Assembly (NCBI RefSeq): GCF_018612915.1
Contig: NZ_JAGGRL010000007.1
Coordinates: forward strand, 124,001-188,000
DNA from: Stenotrophomonas sp. ISL-67
Lineage (GTDB): Bacteria; Pseudomonadota; Gammaproteobacteria; Xanthomonadales; Xanthomonadaceae
Reading direction: 5' to 3'
Length of the DNA stretch: 64,000 nucleotides
Part shown: one piece after another, positions 48,271 through 57,072 of the stretch
How the letters are laid out: every line of letters starts with the position of its first letter
How positions within the stretch are numbered: the first letter of the stretch is position 1
Program-made: the position numbers and the translations under genes
Notes under the pieces: model-generated
Told to the model about the DNA's origin: nothing
The model's input: the letters and a program-made list of their open reading frames with translations, nothing else
The model's database searches: none

Positions 48271-48656
48271 TGGAACTGGCCCTGGCAAGTGCGATCGGCG
48301 TGCTCGGTGCGATCGGCATCTACCTGCTGCTGCGCGCGCGCACCTTCGACGTGATTCTTGGCATGACCTTCCTGTCCTATGCCACCAACCTGCTGATCTT
48401 CTCCGGCGGGCGCCTGGTGACCGGCAAGGCCCCGGTGCTGAAGGAAGGCCTGGACAGCAACCTGAGCAACTACACCGACCCGCTGCCGCAGGCCCTGGTC
48501 CTTACCGCCATCGTGATCGCGTTTGCGATGACGGCGGTGAGCATCGTGCTGGCCATGCGCAGCCGCAGCGACAACCACAGCGACCACGTCGACGCGCACG
48601 AGGATGAAGCGGCCGAACGGGCCGATACGGCGCCCGGCCGGGAGGGTGGCCCGTGA
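48270..48656 (+). CDS. mrpC: Mrp-type antiporter subunit C
   Basis: A 128-residue NuoK-like subunit with three membrane helices and the GMTFLSYATNLLIFSGGRL segment. The C-terminal tail is charged and His/Asp-rich. It overlaps subunit A by one base and subunit D by four. Confidence 0.92.
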   Translation: MELALASAIGVLGAIGIYLLLRARTFDVILGMTFLSYATNLLIFSGGRLVTGKAPVLKEGLDSNLSNYTDPLPQALVLTAIVIAFAMTAVSIVLAMRSRSDNHSDHVDAHEDEAAERADTAPGREGGP

Positions 48657-50188
48657 ACCATGCGGTGATCCTGCCCATCCTGATTCCGCTGTTCGGTGCC
48701 GCCTGTTCGCTGTTCGTCGAACACCGCCGCTACGGGCCGAAGGTGCAGCGCACGGTGGCCTGGGCCACGCTGGCGGCATTGGCCGCGTCGGTGGCGCTGC
48801 TGTTCGCGCAGACCGCCGATGGCACCATCGCGGTGTACCTGCTGGGCGACTGGCCCTCGCGGCTGGGCATCGCGCTGGTCGCCGACCGGCTGTCCAGCTG
48901 GATGTTGCTGACCACCCTGCTGCTGGCCATTCCCTGCCTGCTGCACGCCTGCTCGGGCTGGGACCGCCGCGCGCCGCACTTCCACGCGCTGTTCCAGTTC
49001 CAGCTGGTCGGCCTCAACGGTGCGTTCCTGACCGGCGACATCTTCAACCTGTTCGTGTTCTTCGAGGTGATGCTGATCGCCTCGTACGGCCTGCTGCTCA
49101 GCGGCGGGCGCGGCCTGCGCATGCGCATCGGCCTGCACTACGTGGTGTTCAACGTCACCGCCTCGACCCTGTTCCTGATCGCGCTGGGCCTGCTGTACGC
49201 ATCGCTGGGCTCGCTCAACATGGCCGAATTGTCCCAGCGCATCGCCGAAGTGCCGCCCACCCACCTGACCCTGGTGAAGGCCACCCTGGGCCTGCTGTTG
49301 CTGGTGTTCTGCAGCAAGGCCGCGCTGATGCCGCTGTACCTGTGGCTGCCCGAAGCCTATGCGCGCGCACCGGCGGCGGTGGCCGCGCTGTTTGCGATCA
49401 TGACCAAGGTGGGCCTGTACGCGATGCTGCGCGTGAGCACGCTGTGGTTCGGCGAGGACGCGGGGGCCATGGCCGGTTATGGCAGCCAGTGGCTGCTGTG
49501 GGCCGGCGTGGCCACGCTGGTGCTTGGTGGGCTGGGCGTGCTGGCCGCCGCGCGGCTGCGCGTGTTGATCTCCTACCTGGTGGTGGTGTCGGCCGCCACG
49601 CTGTTCATCGCCTTCTCGATCCGCACCCCCGAGGTGCTGTCCGCCGGCCTGTACTACCTGCCCCACAGCACCTTCGTGGCGGCCGCGCTGTTCCTCATCG
49701 CCGATCTGATCCGCCGCCGTCGCGGCGGTGCCAGTGACCGCAAGGAAATCATCGCACCGATGCCCGGCAAGGAAACCCCGGCGGTGCTGTTCCTGATCGG
49801 CGCGGTCTCCGTGGCGGGCCTGCCGCCGCTGTCCGGCTTCCTGGGCAAGGCTGCGCTGCTGGCCGGCATGCCGGCCGCCTACACCGCCGTGGCCTGGACC
49901 GCAGTGCTGGGCAGCAGCCTGATGGTCATCGTGGGCATCACCCGTGGTGGCATCCGCCTGTTCTGGCGGGTGCCGGTTGTGGAAGAAGGCGTGCCGCCGC
50001 CGCGCAAGGCCCCCACCCGCACGGTGGAGCTGTTCGCCGCCGCGCTGCTGCTCTGCTACGGCATCGGCATGAGCGTGTTCGCCAACCCGCTGATGCAGTA
50101 CACCGACGCCATGGCCAGCCAACTGCTGCAACCGGCGCATTACGTGGATGCCGAGCGCGCCACCCCGCCGGAGATCCGCCAGCCATGA
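48653..50188 (+). CDS. mrpD: Mrp-type antiporter subunit D
   Basis: A 511-residue NuoN/M-like subunit, with the proton-channel segments LTGDIFNLFVFFEVMLIASYGLL and KAALMPLYLWLPEAYARAPAAVAA. It is required with subunit A for cation/proton exchange in the inner membrane. Both ends overlap neighbours by four bases. Confidence 0.94.
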   Translation: MNHAVILPILIPLFGAACSLFVEHRRYGPKVQRTVAWATLAALAASVALLFAQTADGTIAVYLLGDWPSRLGIALVADRLSSWMLLTTLLLAIPCLLHACSGWDRRAPHFHALFQFQLVGLNGAFLTGDIFNLFVFFEVMLIASYGLLLSGGRGLRMRIGLHYVVFNVTASTLFLIALGLLYASLGSLNMAELSQRIAEVPPTHLTLVKATLGLLLLVFCSKAALMPLYLWLPEAYARAPAAVAALFAIMTKVGLYAMLRVSTLWFGEDAGAMAGYGSQWLLWAGVATLVLGGLGVLAAARLRVLISYLVVVSAATLFIAFSIRTPEVLSAGLYYLPHSTFVAAALFLIADLIRRRRGGASDRKEIIAPMPGKETPAVLFLIGAVSVAGLPPLSGFLGKAALLAGMPAAYTAVAWTAVLGSSLMVIVGITRGGIRLFWRVPVVEEGVPPPRKAPTRTVELFAAALLLCYGIGMSVFANPLMQYTDAMASQLLQPAHYVDAERATPPEIRQP

Positions 50189-50691
50189 CCCGCCGCCGCT
50201 CGCTGTACCGCCGCCTGATCCCGTCGCCGTCACTGAGCGTGATGGTGGTTGCGTTCTGGGTGCTGATGTCCGACAGCTTCACCCTCGGCCAGATCTTGCT
50301 CGGCGTGGTGCTGGGCGTGGCGGTGCCGCTGTTCGCCGCGCGGCTGGACCGCGAGTTCGCCCGGATCGGCTCGCTGCGTCCGCTGCCCAAGCTGATCTGC
50401 GTGACGCTGTGGGACATCCTGGTGTCCAACATCCGCGTGGCGATCCAGGTGCTGGGCCCGGAGCGCCGCATCCATCCCGGCTTCATCTGGTTGCCGCTGG
50501 ACATCGCCAACATCCACGGCATCGCCGCGCTGACCAGCATGATCACGCTGACCCCGGGCACCGTGTCGGCCGCGCTTTCCGACGACCGGCGCTACCTGCT
50601 GGTGCACGTGCTGCACCTGGACGACCCGGACGCGTTGATCCGCCAGATCAAGTCCCGTTACGAAGCCCCGCTGATGGAGATTTTCCCATGA
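50185..50691 (+). CDS. mrpE: Mrp-type antiporter subunit E
   Basis: A 168-residue subunit with two or three membrane helices and a soluble C-terminus. The family segments PKLICVTLWDILVSNIRVA and LTSMITLTPGTVSAALSDD are clear. Its ATG overlaps the mrpD stop, and its stop overlaps mrpF. Confidence 0.92.
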   Translation: MTRRRSLYRRLIPSPSLSVMVVAFWVLMSDSFTLGQILLGVVLGVAVPLFAARLDREFARIGSLRPLPKLICVTLWDILVSNIRVAIQVLGPERRIHPGFIWLPLDIANIHGIAALTSMITLTPGTVSAALSDDRRYLLVHVLHLDDPDALIRQIKSRYEAPLMEIFP

Positions 50692-50972
50692 CCGGTTTCA
50701 CTTTCATCCAGACCACCCTGGTGGTGTGCATGCACGTGGTCGGGCTGGCCATGCTGCTGGCCACCTGGCGCCTGCTGCGCGGGCCGGCGGTACCGGACCG
50801 GATCCTGGCACTGGACACGCTGTCGGTGACCGCCATCGCCGAGCTGATGCTGTTTGGCATGTATCTCAATTCGGCGGTGTATTTCGAGGCCGCGCTGATC
50901 ATCGCCATGCTTGGCTTCGGCAGCACGGTGGTGCTGAGCAAGTTCGTGCTGCGCCGGGACATCGTCGAATGA
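50688..50972 (+). CDS. mrpF: Mrp-type antiporter subunit F
   Basis: A 94-residue three-helix subunit. The family core RLLRGPAVPDRILALDTLSV is intact. It lies between mrpE and mrpG with four-base overlaps on both sides. Confidence 0.92.
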   Translation: MTGFTFIQTTLVVCMHVVGLAMLLATWRLLRGPAVPDRILALDTLSVTAIAELMLFGMYLNSAVYFEAALIIAMLGFGSTVVLSKFVLRRDIVE

Positions 50973-51400
50973 TCACCTTCATCCAGGTCGCGCTGTCGCT
51001 GCTGCTGCTGTTCGGCTGCTTCTTCATCCTGGTCGGTGCGCTGGGGCTGGTGAAGCTGGACACTTTCTTCAAGCGCCTGCACGCACCCACCAAGGCCAGC
51101 ACGCTGGGCGTGGGCTGCGTGCTGGCCGGCTCGGTGCTGTACCACATCTTCCTCGGCGAAGACCCGCAGCCACGCGAGCTGCTGATCACCGTGTTCCTGT
51201 TCATCACCGCGCCGATCAGCGCGCACATGATGGCCAAGGCGGCGTTGTCGCTGATGATGGAAAAGCGGCCTAGCCTGCCCGGACATGAGACTGCGAAGGA
51301 GGAGCAGCTGCCGCCGCCGCTGCCGCGCGATGTAGATGATGGGCGCCCTTTCGATGAACGCGTCGCCACGCATACGGATCCTGCCGCACCCACGGAATAG
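50969..51400 (+). CDS. mrpG: Mrp-type antiporter subunit G
   Basis: A 143-residue last subunit with three helices; the core GLVKLDTFFKRLHAPTKAST is the family signature. A hydrophilic tail of about 45 residues, rich in Pro/Glu/Asp, extends past the usual end. Overlaps mrpF by four bases. A CTGATGC/GCATCAG hairpin at 51406-51427 follows the stop. Confidence 0.92.
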   Translation: MITFIQVALSLLLLFGCFFILVGALGLVKLDTFFKRLHAPTKASTLGVGCVLAGSVLYHIFLGEDPQPRELLITVFLFITAPISAHMMAKAALSLMMEKRPSLPGHETAKEEQLPPPLPRDVDDGRPFDERVATHTDPAAPTE

Positions 51401-51452
51401 GCGCTCTGATGCGTGACGAGGCATCAGGCACCGCCTGGGACACGCATGAAGG

Positions 51453-52403
51453 TTACGCAAGCAACGAGAGCTCCAGCACCACCCAGCCCGCGAACGCGAG
51501 CAGCAGGATCGCGCCTTCGCGGCGGCTGACCACCAGGTCGCCGCGCAGCATCGGGTACAGCACCAGCACGAAGGCAATCGCCGCCGGCAGCTCCAGCTTC
51601 ACGAACGACTCCGGCAGCGCCAGCGGACGCAACGCAGCCATGCCGCCCACCACCACCAGCAGGTTGAACAGGCTCGAGCCGATCACATGGCCCAGCACCA
51701 TGTCGCCCTGGCCCCGGCGCGCGGCCATGATCGCGGCCGCGACTTCCGGCAGCGCTGTACCGATGGCCACCGGCAGCAGGCCCACCAGCAGCGGCGACCA
51801 GCCCAGGCTGGCACCCATCACCGGGGCCGCACTAACGACCCAGCGCGCGCCGTAGTACAGGCATATCGCCGCGAACACCACCCGGATCACATTGAGCAGC
51901 AGCCCGGTACGGGTCATGGCGTACCCGGCAATCGCTTCGCGCACAGGTTCCGCTTCCCGCTTTGCGGCGCGCAGCACGAAGGCGAGCAACGCCACGAAGC
52001 CCAGCAGCAGCACCGCACCTTCCCAGCGCGCGATCACCCCGTCCAGGCCGAACACGATCAATGCCAGGCTGGCCACGGCCAGCAGGATCAGCAAGGGTGA
52101 CAGCAGTCGGGCCCGCACCAGCAGCGGGGCCGCCAGCGCTGCGATGGCCAGGGTCAGGCCAACATTGACGATGTTGCTGCCCACCGCGTTGCCCAGCGCC
52201 AGCGCTTCCGCCCCGACCACGAACGCACGGGCGTTGACCACCAGCTCTGGCAATGACGTACCGAAGGTCACCAGCAGCAACCCGGCCACGAACGGCGAGG
52301 CGCCGAAGCGCTGGGCCAGCCCAGAGGCCGCCTTGACGATGGAGTCGCCCCCGAGTGCGAGCAGCAGCAGGCCCAACAGGAACCAGGCGGTGGCAGCGAT
52401 CAT
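51453..52403 (-). CDS. CaCA family Na+/Ca2+-type exchanger
   Basis: A 316-residue inner-membrane antiporter of the YrbG/NCX group with about ten helices. Both alpha-repeats with ion-binding motifs are visible: LLLVTFGTSLPELVVNARA with GNAVGSNIVNVGL, and LLPVAIGTALPEVAAAIMA with GHVIGSSLFNLLVV. It is convergent with the Mrp operon, so two cation exchangers are neighbours, perhaps by chance. Confidence 0.92.
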   Translation of the reverse strand: MIAATAWFLLGLLLLALGGDSIVKAASGLAQRFGASPFVAGLLLVTFGTSLPELVVNARAFVVGAEALALGNAVGSNIVNVGLTLAIAALAAPLLVRARLLSPLLILLAVASLALIVFGLDGVIARWEGAVLLLGFVALLAFVLRAAKREAEPVREAIAGYAMTRTGLLLNVIRVVFAAICLYYGARWVVSAAPVMGASLGWSPLLVGLLPVAIGTALPEVAAAIMAARRGQGDMVLGHVIGSSLFNLLVVVGGMAALRPLALPESFVKLELPAAIAFVLVLYPMLRGDLVVSRREGAILLLAFAGWVVLELSLLA

Positions 52404-52435
52404 CGGTGGATCCCCAGGTGGCGTGGCCCGATTCT

Positions 52436-52461
52436 GTAGTGCCGGGCCATGCCCGGCAACC
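52436..52461 (+). repeat. GTAG-type palindrome
   Basis: GTAGT-GCCGGGC-CAT-GCCCGGCAAC between the exchanger start and the stop of the lipoprotein gene. Confidence 0.75.
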
Positions 52462-52469
52462 CTCCAGGC

Positions 52470-53084
52470 TCAGGAACAGCCTTCCACGTAATCCACCTGC
52501 GGGGTCTTGCCGACCCGCCAGGCAGTCACAGTGCCGTCGCCATTGATCTCGAAGTTGATGAGCGCGCCACCCTCGGCGGCCGGGCGTACGCGCAGGTTAT
52601 GGCCCTTCTCATCGTACTTGTGCGGGGTCAGGTCGCCCCGGTCGGGGTACAGCGTCTGCAGTTGGCCCAGCGACATGCCGACCTTGCCGCCGCCCGGCGC
52701 CACGGTCCGGTCGTTGCGTACGTCGTAACGCACCAGCCGCTTGCCCTCGATCATCAGGATCACGTCATCGGCCTGGCTGCCCTGCGGTCGCAGTGCGTGG
52801 CAATCGTCATCGGCGACGTCTCCCTTCAGGGGCTCTTTCCATGCTGCGCGGACCTCATCCAGCGTGGCACCCAAGATCAATGGACCATACCCATCGAGGC
52901 GCGCAGGACCCGCCGCGGCAGCATCGGCTGCCGGCGGGGCGGGCGTGGCCGCGGGTACCGCCAGGTCGGTGGCCGGCGCTACCACCGCCGCACCGGCATC
53001 GGCCGAGGGGGTCTCTGGCTGACGGTCGCAGCCCGCCAACGCGATTGCGATACCGAATGCCAACACGCTTGCCCGCTGCCTCAT
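52470..53084 (-). CDS. Putative lipoprotein of unknown function
   Basis: A 204-residue precursor with lipobox LAGC (Cys19). A Pro/Ala/Thr-rich linker (about 20-62) leads to a C-terminal domain starting DGYGPLILGATLDEVRAAWK, which has the look of small periplasmic or outer-membrane-associated beta-rich domains. The ATG at 53084 has AGGAGG eight bases upstream; the GTG six bases earlier is too close to it. I do not recognise the family. Confidence 0.75.
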   Translation of the reverse strand: MRQRASVLAFGIAIALAGCDRQPETPSADAGAAVVAPATDLAVPAATPAPPAADAAAAGPARLDGYGPLILGATLDEVRAAWKEPLKGDVADDDCHALRPQGSQADDVILMIEGKRLVRYDVRNDRTVAPGGGKVGMSLGQLQTLYPDRGDLTPHKYDEKGHNLRVRPAAEGGALINFEINGDGTVTAWRVGKTPQVDYVEGCS

Positions 53085-53216
53085 ATGCACGCCCTCCTGT
53101 GAGTGGACCGCAGGCTAGCGCGGGGGGCGTGCAGCCCGTGCATGCATATCGTGCCTGTCATCACGGTTACACCTGCAGCGTTCAGGCTCGGCGTGCACCG
53201 CTTCGACCCCACGCCC

Positions 53217-53753
53217 ATGCAACCGCGCAAGACCGACCTCGCCCGCGACGCCCTGCAGGCCCACCGCGCGCCCCTGGACATGCGCCAGCGGCGCCTGCTG
53301 ATCCTCTGCGATGGGCAGCGCGACCTTGCCCAGCTCAGCGCCATGATCGGGCCGGAGGCGTCGGCGATGGTGATCCAGCTGATCCAGGCGGGATATCTTG
53401 TCTCCACCGCCTCGCCTGGGCCGGTGCCAGCGCCGGTTGCGCCGACTGCTGCGGGCCCGGCTCCCACCAGTGCTGCTCCCGTCACCGAGCGGCGCCGCTC
53501 ACTGGTGGCCGCGCGCATCTACCTGCTTGGCATTCTCGAACTGCAGCGGCACCCGCAGGCCGCCGCGTTGTTGCACACCCTGCAGCAGGCGCGCAGCGAC
53601 GAGCAGGTGGTAGCCGCGCTGGGCAGTGCCCTCGACGCGCTGCCCGGGCTGACCTCACCGGGCTACTGCGAACGCGTACGCCAACGTCTGTTCGAGGTAC
53701 TGCCCGAGACGCATCTGGCACAGCTGGAGCAGGCGGGCGCGGTCGCCGGCTGA
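53217..53753 (+). CDS. Hypothetical protein with possible winged-helix N-terminus
   Basis: A 178-residue protein. Its N-terminal part (RRLLILCDGQRDLAQLSAMIG ... LIQAGYL) resembles a short winged-helix fold; a Pro/Ala/Thr linker (about 65-90) leads to an all-helical C-terminus. No start has a clear ribosome site; Met 53217 begins the region that looks conserved, Met 53142 is possible. Function unknown. It precedes the toxin-antitoxin operon by 101 bp. Confidence 0.6.
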   Translation: MQPRKTDLARDALQAHRAPLDMRQRRLLILCDGQRDLAQLSAMIGPEASAMVIQLIQAGYLVSTASPGPVPAPVAPTAAGPAPTSAAPVTERRRSLVAARIYLLGILELQRHPQAAALLHTLQQARSDEQVVAALGSALDALPGLTSPGYCERVRQRLFEVLPETHLAQLEQAGAVAG

Positions 53754-53795
53754 GGGCCGCGGCTGGCGCGGTCAAGCACCGGTTGACCGCATCAA

Positions 53796-53833
53796 TTGAC
53801 CCGCCGGAATCGATATGTACAATTTTCTGTACA
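53796..53833 (+). promoter_or_regulatory. yefM-yoeB promoter and TGTACA operator
   Basis: A -35 TTGACC (53796-53801) and -10 TACAAT (53818-53823) with a 16-bp spacer. Two TGTACA hexamers, at 53816-53821 and 53828-53833, twelve bp apart, overlap and follow the -10. TGTACA is the core bound by YefM/YefM-YoeB in E. coli, so self-repression is expected. Confidence 0.75.
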
Positions 53834-53854
53834 CCCGAGCCGGAGCGACCGATC

Positions 53855-54106
53855 ATGCAGACCCTGACATATAGCGCGGCACGCGCCGCATTGGCGGAAA
53901 CCATGGATCGCGTCATCAACGACCACGCACCTGTCGTGATCACTCGAAGTGGCTCCAAAGCCGTCGTGATGATGTCCCTTGAGGACTATCGCTCCATCGA
54001 GGAAACGGCCTACCTGATGCGCTCACCGGCCAATGCCGCGCGGCTGGCGTCGGCCATCGCACAGCTAGAGGCCGGCGGCGGCACCGTGCATGAGCTGATC
54101 GAATGA
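53855..54106 (+). CDS. yefM: Antitoxin of the Phd/YefM family
   Basis: An 83-residue antitoxin: N-terminal DNA-binding Phd/YefM fold (YSAARAALAETMDRV, then VVITRSGSKAVVMMSLEDYRSIEET) and a C-terminal segment that wraps the toxin (AYLMRSPANAARL, AIAQLEAGG). It overlaps yoeB by four bases (ATGA). The frame is open far upstream, but the TGTACA promoter and the family N-terminus fix the start here. Confidence 0.93.
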   Translation: MQTLTYSAARAALAETMDRVINDHAPVVITRSGSKAVVMMSLEDYRSIEETAYLMRSPANAARLASAIAQLEAGGGTVHELIE

Positions 54107-54357
54107 TTGTGCAGTTCTCCGACGAGGCGTGGGAGGACTACCTGCACTGGCAGAAGATGGATCGGCGCAAGACCGAACGGATCAATGGGCTGATCAAGGC
54201 CATTACCCGCACGCCCTTCGAGGGGATCGGAAAACCGGAGCTGCTTCGCTTCGACAGGGCCGGCTGGTGGTCGCGGCGTATCGACATGGAGCACCGGATG
54301 GTCTATCGCGCACAGGGCGGCATCGCGCAGATCGCCGCCCTGCGCCATCACTACTGA
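54103..54357 (+). CDS. yoeB: YoeB family mRNA-cleaving toxin
   Basis: An 84-residue RelE-superfamily ribosome-dependent endonuclease. The catalytic residues match E. coli YoeB by number: Glu46 (GKPELLRF), Arg65 (DMEHRMVYR), His83 and Tyr84 (C-terminal RHHY), so it should be active. Translationally coupled to yefM, forming a type II toxin-antitoxin pair. Confidence 0.94.
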   Translation: MIVQFSDEAWEDYLHWQKMDRRKTERINGLIKAITRTPFEGIGKPELLRFDRAGWWSRRIDMEHRMVYRAQGGIAQIAALRHHY

Positions 54358-54361
54358 GCCA

Positions 54362-55663
54362 CTACCCCGGGAAGTTCTTCTTCAACCCCTGCCAGCAGTG
54401 CTGATAGCCACGCTGGCGGTGCGCCGCGCCCATCGCCTGCGCGGTGGGGCGAATCACGCCACGCGTTTCGAACATGAAGGCCATGGTGTCCTTGATCACG
54501 TCCGGCCGGCTCAGGTCGGCAGCGGACGCTTTCTCGAACGTGGCGGCATCCGGGCCGTGGCCGCTCATGCTGTTGTGCAGGGAGGCGCCACCGGGCACGA
54601 AGCCTTCGGCCTTGGCGTCATAGGCGCCGTGGATCAGGCCCATGAACTCGCTGGCGATGTTGCGGTGGAACCATGGCGGCCGGAATGTATCCTGCGCCAC
54701 CAGCCAGCGCGGCGGGAAGATCGCGAAATCCATGTTGCTGGTGCCCGGGGTATCGCTGGGCGAATGCAGGACCAGGAAGATCGACGGATCCGGGTGGTCG
54801 TGGCTGATCGAGCCGATCGTGTTGAAGCGGCGCAGATCGTAGCGGTAAGGGGCGTAGTTGCCGTGCCAGGCAACCACATCCAGCGGCGAGTGATCGATAT
54901 CGGCGCGCCACAGCTGGCCCTGGAACCTGGCGATCAGCTCGAACGCACCGTCCACGTCTTCAAAGGCCGCATGCGGCGTTTCGAAATCGCGCGGGTTGGC
55001 CAGGCCATTGGACCCGATAGGACCCAGGTCGGGCAGTTTGAGCAGTGCGCCGAAGTTCTCGCAGATGTAGCCGCGCGCCGGGCCATCCGGCAATTCAACG
55101 CGGAAACGCACCCCGCGCGGAATCACCGCGATCTGCTGTGGTTCGATCTCGATCACGCCGAGCTCGGTGAGCAGGCGCAGGCTGCCCAGCTGCGGAACGA
55201 TCAGCAGTTCGCCATCGGCGTCGTAGAAGTAGCGGCCCTGCATGTCTGCATTGGCGGCATACAGGTGGATGCCCACGCCAGCGTGCGCATCTGGCGCGCC
55301 ATTGCCGCCCATCGTGTACAGGCCGTCGACGAAATCCGTCGGTGCGGTGGGCAATGGCAACGGGTCCCAGCGCAGCTGGTTGGGCGACACCGCGCCGTGC
55401 GCGAAATCGCTGTGCAGGCGCGGCTGCGCGTAGGGCTGGAACTCGCCATGCGTCACCGCCGGGCGGATCCGGTACACCCAGCTGCGCCGGTTGCTGCCGC
55501 GCGGGGCGGTGAACGCCGTGCCGGACAGCTGCTCGGCGTACAGACCATGCGCCACCCGTTGTGGCGAGTTGCGCCCCACCGGGAGTGCGCCTTCCACGGC
55601 TTCGGTGGCGAATTCGTTGCCGAAGCCGGTCTGGTAGCCACGGGCTGCGATGGAGGTGGGCAT
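54362..55663 (-). CDS. hmgA: Homogentisate 1,2-dioxygenase
   Basis: A 433-residue iron dioxygenase that opens the ring of homogentisate in tyrosine/phenylalanine breakdown. Typical segments are [20 protein letters not shown], the [20 protein letters not shown] region, [31 protein letters not shown] iron-site stretch and [15 protein letters not shown]. It lies 164 bp downstream of hppD on the same strand; the gap holds GTAG-like palindromes. Confidence 0.96.
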   Translation of the reverse strand: MPTSIAARGYQTGFGNEFATEAVEGALPVGRNSPQRVAHGLYAEQLSGTAFTAPRGSNRRSWVYRIRPAVTHGEFQPYAQPRLHSDFAHGAVSPNQLRWDPLPLPTAPTDFVDGLYTMGGNGAPDAHAGVGIHLYAANADMQGRYFYDADGELLIVPQLGSLRLLTELGVIEIEPQQIAVIPRGVRFRVELPDGPARGYICENFGALLKLPDLGPIGSNGLANPRDFETPHAAFEDVDGAFELIARFQGQLWRADIDHSPLDVVAWHGNYAPYRYDLRRFNTIGSISHDHPDPSIFLVLHSPSDTPGTSNMDFAIFPPRWLVAQDTFRPPWFHRNIASEFMGLIHGAYDAKAEGFVPGGASLHNSMSGHGPDAATFEKASAADLSRPDVIKDTMAFMFETRGVIRPTAQAMGAAHRQRGYQHCWQGLKKNFPG

Positions 55664-55677
55664 GGTCGGGCTCTCAT

Positions 55678-55701
55678 GTTGCCGGGCGGTGCCCGGCTTA
55701 T
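55678..55701. repeat. GTAG-family-like palindrome in the hppD-hmgA gap
   Basis: GTTGCCGGGC-GGT-GCCCGGCTTATGG, a stem like the GTAG elements but without an intact GTAG. A second similar GC stem (TCGGGCAGTTGCCCGGC) lies at 55802-55818, and GCCCGGCGCTAC at 55785-55796 may be half of another copy. Confidence 0.5.
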
Positions 55702-55827
55702 GGTCATTTGTGCACGTCAGCAGATGAGGCGCGTTGCGACGCGTTCAGCTGCCCGGCGTGTCCTTGCTAAGGGGGCGCAGCAGAGCCCGGCGCTACGGTT
55801 ATCGGGCAGTTGCCCGGCGCCTTGACG

Positions 55828-56943
55828 TTACAGCACGCCGCGCTTGATCTGGTCGCGTTCGATGCTTTCGAACAGCGCGGTGAAGTTGCCTTCGCCGAAG
55901 CCTTCGTTGCCCTTGCGCTGGATGATCTCGAAGAAGATCGGGCCAATGCAGTTGGTGGTGAAGATCTGCAGCAGCTTGCGCTGCTTGGTTTCCGGATCGG
56001 CGTCGATCAGGATCTTGTTCTTCGCCAGGCGCGCCACGTCTTCACCATGGCCGGGCACGCGCATGTCGATCACATCGAAGTAGGTTTCCGGCGTGTCCAG
56101 GAACTCCACGCCCTGCGCACGCATTGCCTCGACGGTGTCGTAGATGTTCTCGGTGAAGCAGGCGATGTGCTGGATGCCCTCGCCCTTGTAGGCGTCCAGG
56201 TATTCGTTGATCTGGCTCTTGGGGTCGGACGATTCATTGAGCGGAATGCGTACGATGCCGTCCGGCGCGGTCATCGCCTTGGACACCAGGCCGGTCTTGA
56301 GGCCCTTGATGTCGAAGTAGCGGATTTCGCGGAAGTTGAACAGGCGCTCGTAGTAATCCGACCACTGCTGCATGTTGCCGAAATACAGGTTGTGGGTGAG
56401 GTGGTCGATGAAGGTCAGGCCGAATCCGACCGGGTTCTGGTCCACCCCTTCGATCGGTGCATAGTCGGTATCGAACATGCTGCCGGCGGCGCCATAACGG
56501 TCCACCAGGTACAGCATGCAGTCGCCGATGCCCTTGATGACCGGGGCCGGTACGGCCTTGGTTCCCGGCTTGAAGCCGACCACTTCAGCACCGTTGCCCA
56601 GCGCCATCTGCAGCACTTCGTCGCCGGGCTTCTTGAAGCGGATCGCAAACCCACAGGCACACGGGCCGTGCTTGTCGGCGAAGTCCGACGCGAACGAATC
56701 GGGCTCTTCGTTGACCAGGAAGTTCACCCCGCCCTGGCGGTACACGGTGATGGCGCGCTGCTTGTGGCGCAGCACGGCGGTGAAGCCCATTTTCCGGAAA
56801 TAGTCGTGAAGCTCGGCGCCACGACCGGCCGGCGCGGCGAATTCAACGAATTCGAACCCATCGATGCCCATGGGGTTTTCGAAGGTGGTGACCTGCATGC
56901 CCGGGTTGGGGGCGTGCGACGCGGTTGCGGGCTGGCTGCTCAT
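55828..56943 (-). CDS. hppD: 4-hydroxyphenylpyruvate dioxygenase
   Basis: A 371-residue iron dioxygenase making homogentisate from 4-hydroxyphenylpyruvate. The N-terminal region NPMGIDGFEFVEFAAPAG, the metal-site area GVDQNPVGFGLTFIDHLTHN, the IQHIACFTENIYDTV segment and the C-terminal TTNCIGPIFFEIIQRKGNEGFGEGNF are diagnostic. GGAG lies seven bases before the ATG. It is divergent from a MarR regulator, with a palindrome in between. Confidence 0.96.
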   Translation of the reverse strand: MSSQPATASHAPNPGMQVTTFENPMGIDGFEFVEFAAPAGRGAELHDYFRKMGFTAVLRHKQRAITVYRQGGVNFLVNEEPDSFASDFADKHGPCACGFAIRFKKPGDEVLQMALGNGAEVVGFKPGTKAVPAPVIKGIGDCMLYLVDRYGAAGSMFDTDYAPIEGVDQNPVGFGLTFIDHLTHNLYFGNMQQWSDYYERLFNFREIRYFDIKGLKTGLVSKAMTAPDGIVRIPLNESSDPKSQINEYLDAYKGEGIQHIACFTENIYDTVEAMRAQGVEFLDTPETYFDVIDMRVPGHGEDVARLAKNKILIDADPETKQRKLLQIFTTNCIGPIFFEIIQRKGNEGFGEGNFTALFESIERDQIKRGVL

Positions 56944-57036
56944 GACGTGGCTCCAAAGCGGCCCACCCCCGGAAAAAAACCAGGTGCGGGCGGAAGGCAG
57001 ACCCGCGAGAATGCGGAGTCCGGAAAGAAGGTTATA

Positions 57037-57050
57037 GTTTCACATGAAAC
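57037..57050. promoter_or_regulatory. Palindromic operator between hppD and the MarR gene
   Basis: GTTTCA-CA-TGAAAC, a 6-2-6 inverted repeat 94 bp from the hppD start and 22 bp from the MarR start. Its size and place fit a MarR dimer site controlling both genes. Confidence 0.6.
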
Positions 57051-57072
57051 CACCATCAAGGTGCACCGCAGC

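Noticed and set aside
45124..48288. 1054-residue minus-strand open frame under mrpA
   Set aside because: Antisense shadow of mrpA with His/Gln/Arg bias and no signature.
52793..54106. 437-residue plus-strand frame ending in yefM
   Set aside because: Only the last 83 residues are YefM; the rest overlaps other genes out of frame, and the promoter with TGTACA sites lies inside it.
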